Shown piece by piece: positions 9,019 to 16,547 of a stretch of DNA of 64,000 nt. Origin of the DNA: Actinomadura meyerae (GTDB lineage: Bacteria > Actinomycetota > Actinomycetes > Streptosporangiales > Streptosporangiaceae); NCBI RefSeq assembly GCF_900188445.1, contig NZ_FZOR01000013.1, positions 1-64,000 on the forward strand. Reading direction: 5' to 3'. The position numbers and the translations under genes are program-made. Numbering within the stretch: position 1 is the first letter of the stretch; every line of letters begins with the position of its first letter. The notes under the pieces are model-generated. The model did not search any database. It was given only the letters and a program-made list of their open reading frames with translations, and was not told the DNA's origin.

Positions 9019-9635
9019 TCGGCGCACTGTACGAGGAGGCGCTGCGCGGCCGCGCCCCCGTGGAGATCGAGCACGCCGACGGCCGCCGCCGCCCGCTGCC
9101 GGTCCAGGACTGGCTGGCCGCGGCCCGCCCCGGCGACGCGGGGCTGCTGGCCCGCTGCCGCGGCGCCGTCCTGGACGTCGGGTCCGGGCCGGGCCGCCTC
9201 ACCGTGGCGCTGGCCCGCCGCGGCGTCCCCGTCCTCGGCATCGACCTGGCCCCGGCCGCGGTCGCGCTGACCGTCGCGGCCGGCGCCCCCGCCCTGTGCC
9301 GGGACGTGTTCGGGCGCGTGCCCGGCACCGGCCGCTGGGGCACCGTGCTGCTGGCCGACGGCAACATCGGCATCGGCGGCGACCCCGCCGCGCTGCTGCG
9401 CCGCGTCCTGGCGCTGCGTGCGCCCGGCGGCCGCGTCCTGGTCGAGGTCGACCCGCCCGGCACCGGGTCCCGGGTGGAGCCGCTGCGGCTGCGGTCGGGC
9501 CGCACCGTCGGCGAATGGTTCACCTGGGCGCGGGTGTCGGCCGACGCCGCCGGCGACCTGGCCGACGCGTGCGCGGCGACCGTGACCGAGCTGTGGGAGG
9601 AGGCCGGACGGTGGTTCGTCGCCCTGCGGGCCTGA
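9015..9635 (+). CDS. Class I SAM-dependent methyltransferase
   Basis: A 206-residue Rossmann methyltransferase with the SAM-binding motif LDVGSGPGRLTVAL near residue 55 and GIDLAPAAV after strand 2. The GTG start overlaps the previous stop as GTGA, which sets the start and indicates translational coupling. The substrate is unknown; operon context suggests a sugar, a lipid-linked sugar or an associated small molecule. Confidence 0.82.
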   Translation: MIGALYEEALRGRAPVEIEHADGRRRPLPVQDWLAAARPGDAGLLARCRGAVLDVGSGPGRLTVALARRGVPVLGIDLAPAAVALTVAAGAPALCRDVFGRVPGTGRWGTVLLADGNIGIGGDPAALLRRVLALRAPGGRVLVEVDPPGTGSRVEPLRLRSGRTVGEWFTWARVSADAAGDLADACAATVTELWEEAGRWFVALRA

Positions 9636-9670
9636 CCCGTGCGAGCCTGCCGGGCGGGCGCTTGAGCCGC

Positions 9671-10801
9671 GTGCGCCTGACCCCGCCGCCGCTGGTCACC
9701 GGGCTGTCGGGACGGTTCACCAGCCGGCTGCACGACACCCGGGTCGCCTCCTGGCTCGGCGTCGCGCTCGGTGTGTCGATCGCGGTGTCGTTCACGACCG
9801 GGCTGGTCAGCCACTTCATGCAGCACCCGGCCGGATGGATGCAGTGGCCGTCGCGGCCGGTCGGCCTGTACCGGGTCACCCAGGGCGTCCACGTCATCGG
9901 CGGGCTGGCGACGGTGCCGCTGCTGCTGGCCAAGCTGTGGACGGTCTACCCCCGGCTGTGGCGGTGGCCGCCCTTCCGCTCGGCCGGGCACGCCGTCCAG
10001 CGGGTGCTCATCTTCGTCCTGGTCGGCGCCGCGCTGTTCCAGACCGTGACCGGGATACTGAACATCGCCTACTGGTACGTGTTCCGGTTCTTCTTCACCA
10101 CCGCGCACTACTGGACGGCCTACATCCTGGTCGGGGCGCTGCTGGTGCACATCGCCAACGAGGCCGGCACCGCGCGGCGGGCGCTGATGACCCGCCCGCG
10201 GGACGGGGTGGGCCGCCGCGGGTTCCTGCTCACCGTCGCCGCCGCGAGCGGCGCGATCGCCGCGACCACGGTCGGGCAGACGGCGACGCCGCTGGCGCGG
10301 CTGGCGGTGCTGGCGCCGCGCCGTCCCGGCATCGGCCCGCAGGGCGTCCCGGTCAACAAGTCCGCCGCCACGACCGGCGTCACCGCCGCGGCCCGCGACC
10401 CCGCGTTCCGGCTCACCGTCACCGGCCGCGTCGACCGCCCGCTCACCCTGTCCCTGGACGCCCTGCGCGCCCTGCCGCAGCACACCGCGCGGCTCCCGAT
10501 CGCCTGCGTGGAGGGCTGGAGCGTGGAGGCGGACTGGACGGGCGTGCGGCTGCGGGACCTGCTGGACCTGGCCGGGGCCCCGGCCGGCGCGCGGATCACG
10601 GTCGAGTCGCTGGAACGCGGCGGCCTCTACCGCACCTCCATGGTCGACCCTCCGCACTGGCACGACCCGCTGACCCTGCTCGCGCTCGGCCTGAACGGCG
10701 CGCCGCTGGCCCTGGACCACGGCTACCCCTGCCGGCTGATCGCCCCCAACCGGCCCGGGGTCATGCAGACCAAATGGGTGCACCGGGTGGTGGTCGCATG
10801 A
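9671..10801 (+). CDS. Membrane-anchored molybdopterin-dependent oxidoreductase (sulfite-oxidase-like)
   Basis: About 376 residues in two parts. The first ~180 residues hold four hydrophobic segments resembling a di-haem cytochrome b561 anchor (histidines in SHFMQHP, GVHVIGG, TTAHYWTAY, LLVHIANEA). An internal GRRGFLLTVAAAS segment, similar to a twin-arginine motif, precedes a sulfite-oxidase-type molybdopterin domain with the Mo-ligand cysteine in IACVEGWSVEADW. The catalytic part probably faces outside and exchanges electrons with the quinone pool through the anchor. The GTG at 9671 is a guess; TTG 9662 and GTG 9611 are in frame. The stop overlaps the next ATG. Confidence 0.8.
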   Translation: MRLTPPPLVTGLSGRFTSRLHDTRVASWLGVALGVSIAVSFTTGLVSHFMQHPAGWMQWPSRPVGLYRVTQGVHVIGGLATVPLLLAKLWTVYPRLWRWPPFRSAGHAVQRVLIFVLVGAALFQTVTGILNIAYWYVFRFFFTTAHYWTAYILVGALLVHIANEAGTARRALMTRPRDGVGRRGFLLTVAAASGAIAATTVGQTATPLARLAVLAPRRPGIGPQGVPVNKSAATTGVTAAARDPAFRLTVTGRVDRPLTLSLDALRALPQHTARLPIACVEGWSVEADWTGVRLRDLLDLAGAPAGARITVESLERGGLYRTSMVDPPHWHDPLTLLALGLNGAPLALDHGYPCRLIAPNRPGVMQTKWVHRVVVA

Positions 10802-11238
10802 CCGCCCGGATCGCGGTGTGGGCCGCCTACGCGGCGGGGCTGGCGCTGATCGGCTTCGGCGCGAGCGGCATCGCCGCCGACGTCCCCGCCGGCCGGTGGG
10901 CGGCCTGGTTCGCCGGGGCGGCGGTCCTGCACGACGGCGTGCTGGTGCCGCTGGTGCTGGCCGCCGGGCTGGCGACCGCGCGGCTGCCGGACGCGGCGCG
11001 GCCCGCCGTGCGGGCGGCGCTGGTCGTCGCCGGATGCGTCACCGCGGTCGCGCTGCCGGCCGTGCTCGGCTTCGGCCGCCGCGCCGACGAGCCGTCCCGG
11101 CTGCCGCTGCCCTACGGCCGCAACCTCGGGCTCGTCCTCGCGGCGATCGCGGTCATCGCCGCCGCCGCGATCGCCGTCCGGCTCGCACGGCGGCGGCGCG
11201 GGGCCCGGAGTACGGCGCGGAGAGGAGGGCGGCGGTGA
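10798..11238 (+). CDS. Four-helix membrane protein of the epimerase/molybdopterin operon
   Basis: A 146-residue protein with about four hydrophobic helices and a basic C-terminus (VRLARRRRGARSTARRGG). I do not recognise the family. An LHDGVLVPLVLAAG segment recurs in small actinobacterial membrane proteins next to molybdopterin oxidoreductases. It overlaps both neighbours (ATGA upstream, GTGA downstream), so it is almost certainly co-translated and may be an accessory subunit of the oxidoreductase. Confidence 0.75.
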   Translation: MTARIAVWAAYAAGLALIGFGASGIAADVPAGRWAAWFAGAAVLHDGVLVPLVLAAGLATARLPDAARPAVRAALVVAGCVTAVALPAVLGFGRRADEPSRLPLPYGRNLGLVLAAIAVIAAAAIAVRLARRRRGARSTARRGGRR

Positions 11239-12641
11239 CGCTCACCGATGCCCGGGAGCGGGCCGCGACCGGCGGCCGCGGCAGGACGCGCGGCCGGTGC
11301 GGGTGGGTCGCGGTCGCGGTGTGGGCGGCCGGGATCGCGGCGGCGTTCGCGGCCGGGTGGTACCTGCGGCGCGCCGGGCTGGAGACCGAGGACGCGCTGC
11401 CGCCGCTGCACGCGCGGGCGCGGGAGCGGCCGCTGACCTGGGAGCTGCTGCCCGCGGCGGCGTTCGCCGCGGCGGCGGTGGCGGCGCTGCCGGCGCTGGC
11501 CGCGCGGCTGCCGTGGCGGGCGGTGCCGCTGCTGGCGTGGGCGGGGTCGGCGGCGTGGGCGGTGGCGCTGGCGGCCGGCGACGGATGGGGCGCGCTCGCC
11601 GCGCCGCTGGACGCGCCGACCGAGTACCCGGCCGGGCTGGCGCAGGTGCGGCCCGACCCCATGGAGTGGCTGCGGACCTTCACCGACCGGCTCGGCGGCT
11701 ACACCACCCACGTGCGGGGGCATCCGCCGCTGCCGACGCTGGCGCTGTGGGCGCTGGAGGCCGCCGGGCTCGGCGGCACCGGGTGGGCGGCGGCGGTGAT
11801 CGTCACCGGGGGCGCGTCGGCGTCCGCGGCGGTCGCGGTGACCGTCCGGTGCCTGGCGGGGGAGCGGGCGGCGCGGTCGGCGGTGCCGCTGCTGGTCCTG
11901 GCGCCGCTCGCGCTGTGGATCGCGACCTCGATGGACGCGCTGTTCATGGCCGTGGCCGCGTGGGGCACGGCGCTGCTGGCGGCCGCCGCCCGCCGCGACC
12001 GCCCCCCGCACGGGGCGGGCGCGGTGGTCCTCGCGGGGGGCGGCGGGCTGCTGCTGGGGTCCCTGCCCTACCTCAGCTACGGGCTGCTGCCGATGTTCGC
12101 GGTGCCGCTGGCGGTGGTGCTGCTGGCGCGGCCCCGGCCGCGGCTGCTGGCGGCGCTGGGCGCCGGCCTGGTCGCGGTGCCGGCCGCGTGCACGCTGGCG
12201 GGGTTCTGGTGGCCCGACGGCGTCCGCGCCACCCTGGACACCTACCTGATCAGCCGCGGGTCGGCGCAGCGGTCCTACGCCTACTTCACGGCGGCGAACC
12301 TGGCGGTGCTGGGGCTGCTGACGGGCCCGGCGGTCGCGCACGCGCTGCCCGCCGCGGCCAGGGCCCTGCGCGGCGCGGCCGGGCTGGCGGGCGGTGCGGC
12401 GCGGGCGCGGGCCGTCCCGCCGCGGGCCGTGGTCGCGGTGCTCGCGGCGGCCGCGCTGACGGGGGTGCTGGTGCTGGACGCCTCCGGGGTGACGCGCGGC
12501 GAGGTGGAGCGGATCTGGCTGCCGTTCGCGGTGTGGCCGCTGGCGGCGGCCGCCCTGCACGGGCCGCCCGCGCGGCGGTGGCTGGCCGCGCAGGCGGTGA
12601 CCGCGCTGGCCGTGCAGGCGCTCGTGGCCTCCCCCTGGTAG
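11235..12641 (+). CDS. Polytopic membrane protein, GT-C-like
   Basis: A 468-residue protein with roughly ten hydrophobic segments. The long loop TTHVRGHPPLPTLALWAL resembles the first-loop region of GT-C mannosyl/arabinosyl-transferase-like proteins, where an acidic residue and a substrate loop face the outside. Family identity is inferred from topology only. It is the last gene of the seven-gene operon, coupled by a GTGA overlap. Its end, including the final Pro-Trp codons and TAG, lies in the left arm of a bidirectional terminator hairpin. Confidence 0.75.
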   Translation: MTLTDARERAATGGRGRTRGRCGWVAVAVWAAGIAAAFAAGWYLRRAGLETEDALPPLHARARERPLTWELLPAAAFAAAAVAALPALAARLPWRAVPLLAWAGSAAWAVALAAGDGWGALAAPLDAPTEYPAGLAQVRPDPMEWLRTFTDRLGGYTTHVRGHPPLPTLALWALEAAGLGGTGWAAAVIVTGGASASAAVAVTVRCLAGERAARSAVPLLVLAPLALWIATSMDALFMAVAAWGTALLAAAARRDRPPHGAGAVVLAGGGGLLLGSLPYLSYGLLPMFAVPLAVVLLARPRPRLLAALGAGLVAVPAACTLAGFWWPDGVRATLDTYLISRGSAQRSYAYFTAANLAVLGLLTGPAVAHALPAAARALRGAAGLAGGAARARAVPPRAVVAVLAAAALTGVLVLDASGVTRGEVERIWLPFAVWPLAAAALHGPPARRWLAAQAVTALAVQALVASPW

Positions 12642-12669
12642 CCCCCGGCGGCGGCCGGGCTACCAGGGG
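12632..12669. terminator. Bidirectional terminator embedded in two convergent stop codons
   Basis: CCCCTGGTAGCCC (12632-12644) and GGGCTACCAGGGG (12657-12669) form a perfect 13-base-pair stem with a 12-base loop. The left arm contains the Trp and TAG stop of the plus-strand membrane protein, and the right arm contains the same codons of the minus-strand SDR gene, so both proteins end in Pro-Trp. Confidence 0.75.
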
Positions 12670-13415
12670 ACGGGGCCGTCGTCGTGGGAGAACCCGCCGG
12701 TGGGGCCGCCGTCGTCCAGCAGGGCCAGGCGGACGGCGATGGCGGCGCCCTGCTCGGCGGTCCGGTCGACGACCCGGCCGTGCGCGCGGACGAAGTCGGC
12801 CGTGAAGTCGGTGGCGCAGGCGCCGGGCGCGGCGGCGTTCACCAGGATCGCCGTGTCGCGCAGCCGCTTGGCGTACTGGATCGTGAGCATGTTCAGCGCG
12901 GCCTTGGACGCCGGGTAGGCGGCGGAGGCGGGGGAGTCCCAGAAGTAGTGGGCGGGGTCGGTCATCGCGGCCATCGACGCCGTGCCGCTGGAGACGTTGA
13001 CGATCCGCCCGGCCGGTGCCCGGCGCAGCAGCGGCAGCACCGCGTTGGTCACCCGGATCACGCCGAACAGGTTGGTGTCGAACACGCGCCGCACGGTCTC
13101 CAGGTCGGCCTCGTCGGGCGGGTGGACGGCGCCGCCGGAGATGCCGGCGTTGTTGACCAGCACGTCCAGGCGCCCGGTCGCGTCCTCGACCGCGGCGGCG
13201 GCGGCGCGGACCGAGGCGTCGTCGGTGACGTCCAGCACGACGGCGCGGGCGTCGTGCCCGGCTCCGCGCAGCTCCGCGGCGGCCTTCTCGCCCAGGCCGG
13301 GGTCGCGGGCACCGATCAGCACGGTCATGCCGCGCTCGGCCAGCCCCCGCGCGACGGCGTTGCCGATTCCCTTGTTCGCCCCGGTGACCAGGGCGGTCTT
13401 GGTGGTGTCGTCCAT
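12660..13415 (-). CDS. SDR-family NAD(P)-dependent oxidoreductase
   Basis: A 251-residue classical short-chain dehydrogenase: ALVTGANKGIGNAVARGL (TGxxxGIG cofactor motif), LVNNAGISG, the catalytic Ser in NVSSGTASM, and Tyr/Lys in the expected YPASKAAL motif. Carbonyl-reductase-like enzymes of this length reduce diverse ketones. It is divergent from a LysR gene 70 bases away with a palindrome between them, so it is the probable target of that regulator. Confidence 0.9.
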   Translation of the reverse strand: MDDTTKTALVTGANKGIGNAVARGLAERGMTVLIGARDPGLGEKAAAELRGAGHDARAVVLDVTDDASVRAAAAAVEDATGRLDVLVNNAGISGGAVHPPDEADLETVRRVFDTNLFGVIRVTNAVLPLLRRAPAGRIVNVSSGTASMAAMTDPAHYFWDSPASAAYPASKAALNMLTIQYAKRLRDTAILVNAAAPGACATDFTADFVRAHGRVVDRTAEQGAAIAVRLALLDDGGPTGGFSHDDGPVPW

Positions 13416-13456
13416 GCCTCCACCTCACCACCGGCGGCGCGGCCCGCTCCAACACC

Positions 13457-13471
13457 GATCGGCGCCCGATC
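13457..13471. promoter_or_regulatory. Candidate LysR operator (GATCGG-CGC-CCGATC)
   Basis: A perfect 15-base palindrome with 6-base arms in the 70-base gap between the divergent SDR and LysR genes, about 15 bases before the LysR start. Position and symmetry suit an autoregulatory LysR site. Confidence 0.5.
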
Positions 13472-13485
13472 AATACCCTGAAGGT

Positions 13486-14355
13486 ATGGACGTGGTGGAA
13501 ACGCGGGAGCTCGCCTACTTCCTGGCGGTGGCGCGGGAGCTGCACTTCGGCCGCGCCGCCGAGCGGCTGGGGATCGCGCAGCCGCCGCTGTCGCGGGCGA
13601 TCGCCCGGCTGGAGCGGCGGCTGGGCGTGGCGCTGCTGGAGCGCACCAGCCGCAGCGTCGCGCTGACCCCGGCGGGGGAGACGCTGCGGGACGAGGGCGC
13701 CGCCGCGCTCGACGCGGTCGCCGCGGCCGTGCGCCGCACCCGCCGCGCCGGCGGCGCCGGCGACGCCGGGCCCCGCCTGGTCCTGGCGATGAAGCCCGGC
13801 GGGGACGGCGGCGGCCTGCTCCCGGCGATCCTGGCCGCCTACGAGCGCGACCCGGACGCGGTCCCGGTGGAGATGCTGTTCGGGTACGGCGCCGACCGGG
13901 CGCTGCGCGACGGCCGCGCCGACGCGGCGCTGCTCTACCTGCCGCGGCACGACGTCACGGGACTGGCCACCGAGGAGCTGATGCGCGAGCCGCAGATCGC
14001 GGTCCTGCCGCGCGGGCACCGGCTGGCGGGCCGCGCGGAGGTGTCGATGGCCGACCTGGACGGGGAGCCCAGGCCGCGCGGGCGGGGCCCGGGGGAGGGG
14101 CCCGGCGCCGGCGACGGGGGGCAGCTGATGCAGCTGATCGCGCTCGGCCGGGCGGTGGCGGTGCTGCCGGCGTCGATGCGGGGGCTGCTGCGCGACGACC
14201 TGGCGGCGGTGCCGGTGCGGGACGCGCCGCCGACCACGCTGGTGCTGGCCTGGCCGGAGGCGTCCCGGTCGCGGGCGCTGGCGGCGTTCGTCCGGTCCGC
14301 GGCCGACGCCGCCGCCCGAGCCGCCGCGGTGGAGGGGCGCGAAGCCCTGCGGTGA
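13486..14355 (+). CDS. LysR-family transcriptional regulator
   Basis: A 289-residue protein. The winged HTH is unmistakable: ETRELAYFLAVARELHFG and then RLGIAQPPLSRAIARLE. The effector domain follows, but the stretch around residues 195-215 (GEPRPRGRGPGEGPGAGDGG) is Pro/Gly-rich and shorter than usual, so part of the second half of the effector domain looks abbreviated. The start is at ATG 13486. It is divergent from the SDR gene, its likely target. Confidence 0.87.
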   Translation: MDVVETRELAYFLAVARELHFGRAAERLGIAQPPLSRAIARLERRLGVALLERTSRSVALTPAGETLRDEGAAALDAVAAAVRRTRRAGGAGDAGPRLVLAMKPGGDGGGLLPAILAAYERDPDAVPVEMLFGYGADRALRDGRADAALLYLPRHDVTGLATEELMREPQIAVLPRGHRLAGRAEVSMADLDGEPRPRGRGPGEGPGAGDGGQLMQLIALGRAVAVLPASMRGLLRDDLAAVPVRDAPPTTLVLAWPEASRSRALAAFVRSAADAAARAAAVEGREALR

Positions 14356-14371
14356 GGGGACCCGCCGCGCG

Positions 14372-15379
14372 TCAGGGCGGCGGCCAGGTGATGAGGGTGT
14401 GGCCCCAGGTCACGCCCGCGCCGAACCCGGCGAGCAGCACCTGGTCGCCGGGCGCGAGGCGGCCGCCGCGGACGGCCCGGTCCAGCGCGAAGGGGATGCT
14501 CGCGGCGCCGATGTTGCCGACGTCGTGCCCGACGATCGCCAGCTGGCCGCGTTCCAGGCCGGCCTCGCCGGCCAGCGACGCCACCAGCCGCGGGTTGGGC
14601 TGGTGGGGGACGACCAGCGCCAGGTCGGCGGGTTTGATCCCGGCGGCCTCGGTGGCCTCGGCGACCAGCCGGGGGAAGATCCGGGTGATGAAGCCGCGGA
14701 CGGCGCGGCCGTCCATCCGGATGGTGTGCCCGAGGGAGGCCAGGGTGCCGGCGCTGGCGGGGGTGCGGCTGCCGCCGGCGGGGATGAGCACGTCGTCGGC
14801 GCCCGAGCCGTCGGACCCCAGGGTGACCGGCCCGATCCCGTAGGGCGCGGCGGCGGGGCCGATCACCGTGGCGGCGGCGCCGTCGCCGAACACCGCGACC
14901 GTGCCGCGGTCGGCGGGGTCCAGGAACCGCGAGTACACCTCGACGCCGACGACCAGCGCGTGGGCGGGGCCGGGCTGGGCGGCCAGCCACCCGAGCGCGG
15001 CCTGCAGCCCGAACACGTACCCGGTGCAGGCGGCGGCGACGTCGAACGCGGCGGCGCGGTGCGCGCCGAGCAGCGCCTGCACGCGGCACGCGGTGGACGG
15101 GGCGATCAGGTCGGGGGTGGAGGTGCCGAGGACGATCAGGCCGATATCGGCCGCGTCCAGCCCGGCGGCGTCCAGGGCGCGGGCGGCGGCGGCCGCGGCG
15201 AGGTCGGATGCGGCCTGCCCGGGCGCGGCCAGGTGCCGGCGGCGGATTCCGGTCCGGTCCTCGATCCAGGACGGCTCCAGGCCGAGCGAGCGCGACAGCT
15301 CCTCGCTGGGCATGCACCGCTCGGGAAGGTAGGCGCCGGTCCCGCGGATCGCCCATGCCGGGCCTCGCCTCAGGGACAT
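14372..15379 (-). CDS. 3-oxoacyl-ACP synthase III family protein (FabH/KAS III-like)
   Basis: A 335-residue thiolase-fold enzyme with an intact Cys-His-Asn triad: Cys118 in AAACTGYVFGL, His259 in VVPHQPNPR and Asn289 in VGNIGAAS. The DRTGIRRRH segment is typical of KAS III. It would condense an acyl-CoA starter with malonyl-ACP, or act as an acyl transferase. It is not part of a fatty-acid fab operon; it stands divergent from an acyltransferase and an acyl-CoA oxidase-like gene, which suggests a specialised acyl pathway. Confidence 0.88.
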   Translation of the reverse strand: MSLRRGPAWAIRGTGAYLPERCMPSEELSRSLGLEPSWIEDRTGIRRRHLAAPGQAASDLAAAAAARALDAAGLDAADIGLIVLGTSTPDLIAPSTACRVQALLGAHRAAAFDVAAACTGYVFGLQAALGWLAAQPGPAHALVVGVEVYSRFLDPADRGTVAVFGDGAAATVIGPAAAPYGIGPVTLGSDGSGADDVLIPAGGSRTPASAGTLASLGHTIRMDGRAVRGFITRIFPRLVAEATEAAGIKPADLALVVPHQPNPRLVASLAGEAGLERGQLAIVGHDVGNIGAASIPFALDRAVRGGRLAPGDQVLLAGFGAGVTWGHTLITWPPP

Positions 15380-15530
15380 GCTCGTTCCCCCCTCGCCACA
15401 CAGCGGTTGTCAGGCCTGACCCACAAGTGAATAATCCCATTTCAGGGTTTATGTTCCATACCTATCCATAAAGCGGCCTTTATCTCCGAATGGGAAAGTG
15501 AGCCTTCCTTCCAGGTAAGGAGACCCCAGC
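15380..15530. promoter_or_regulatory. AT-rich divergent promoter region with dyads between KAS III and acyltransferase genes
   Basis: This 151-base gap is distinctly richer in A+T than its surroundings. ATAAAG-CGGC-CTTTAT (15468-15483) is a perfect 6-base-arm dyad, and TCCCATT (15435-15441) pairs with AATGGGA (15489-15495) around it. AAGGAG sits ahead of the GTG at 15531. The dyads suggest control of both genes by one regulator encoded elsewhere. Confidence 0.5.
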
Positions 15531-16547
15531 GTGCCGTCCACCGCGTTCCCCCCGGCCGAAGCGCTCAAGCCCGACGACAGCTGCGCCTTCCTGTTCCCCG
15601 GCACCGGCTCCACCGGCGTCCCCGACCTGCCCGCCCTCGCCCGCACCGGGCCCGGCGCCGCCCGCGCCGTCGCCGACGTCCTGGACGCGGCCCAGGAGGG
15701 ACTGCCCGCCACCGGATGGCCGTCGCTGCGGGCGGTCCTGCTGGACGACCCCGCCGCCTACCGGGCCGCGTCCCGCACCCCCGGCGTCGCGCAGCTGTGC
15801 TCCTACGCGGCCTCCGTCGCCGTCGACCGCACCCTGCGCGCCGGCGGAATCCACCCCGCCTGCGCGGTCGGGCAGAGCTTCGGCGAGATCGCCGCGCTCG
15901 TGTGCGCCGGCGCGTTCACCATCGCCGACGGCGCCCGGATGGCCGTGTCGGCCGTCGGCGTCCTGGCCCGCCGCGGCCGCGGCGGCGGCATGGCGCTGCT
16001 GGAGGCCGGCGAGGACGGCGCCGGAGCCTGCATCGACGCCGCCGGAGCACCCGACGTGGTCGTCGCCTGCCTCAACGCCCCCGGCGTCACGATCGTGTCC
16101 GGACCCGACGCCCCCCTGGACCGGGTCGTCGACGCCGCCGGCGCCGCCGGCGTGCGCGCCGTGCGGCTCGCCGTCCCCTACCTGTCGCACCACCCGGCCA
16201 TGGCCGGCGCCGACGACGAGTGGTACGCCATGATCCGCCACCTGCCCCAGCGGCCCCTGGAGGTCCCCGTGCACTCCCCGGTACGGGGCCGCGCCTACCG
16301 CGACGACGACGACCTGCACCGCGCCCTGGCCGACTGCATCGTCAAACCCGTCCGCCTGCCCGGCACCCTGCGCGCCGTGCACGCCGCCGGCGCGACCGTG
16401 TTCACCGAGGCCGGCCCCGGCGACGCGCTGTGCCAGTGCGCCCGGCTGGCGGTCCCCGGCGCCAGGACCCTGGCGCCGCTGCGCGACCGGCCCCGGCACG
16501 GCCGCACCGGCAAGGCCGCCCCGGACGCCGGGGGAGAGGACCGCTGA
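15531..16547 (+). CDS. FabD-like acyltransferase with altered active-site residues
   Basis: A 338-residue acyltransferase. The nucleophile is Ser116 in GQSFGEIAAL, where most family members have GHSxGE, and a His follows in YLSHHPAM. The N-terminal loop reads FPGTGSTG rather than FPGQGSQG, changing the usual oxyanion-hole Gln. The Arg that binds the malonyl carboxylate (ARG in typical FabD) aligns with Val in MAVSAVGVLA. By family knowledge this argues against malonyl and for a non-carboxylated acyl group. The GTG start has a good AAGGAG; the stop overlaps the next ATG by one base. Confidence 0.82.
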   Translation: MPSTAFPPAEALKPDDSCAFLFPGTGSTGVPDLPALARTGPGAARAVADVLDAAQEGLPATGWPSLRAVLLDDPAAYRAASRTPGVAQLCSYAASVAVDRTLRAGGIHPACAVGQSFGEIAALVCAGAFTIADGARMAVSAVGVLARRGRGGGMALLEAGEDGAGACIDAAGAPDVVVACLNAPGVTIVSGPDAPLDRVVDAAGAAGVRAVRLAVPYLSHHPAMAGADDEWYAMIRHLPQRPLEVPVHSPVRGRAYRDDDDLHRALADCIVKPVRLPGTLRAVHAAGATVFTEAGPGDALCQCARLAVPGARTLAPLRDRPRHGRTGKAAPDAGGEDR

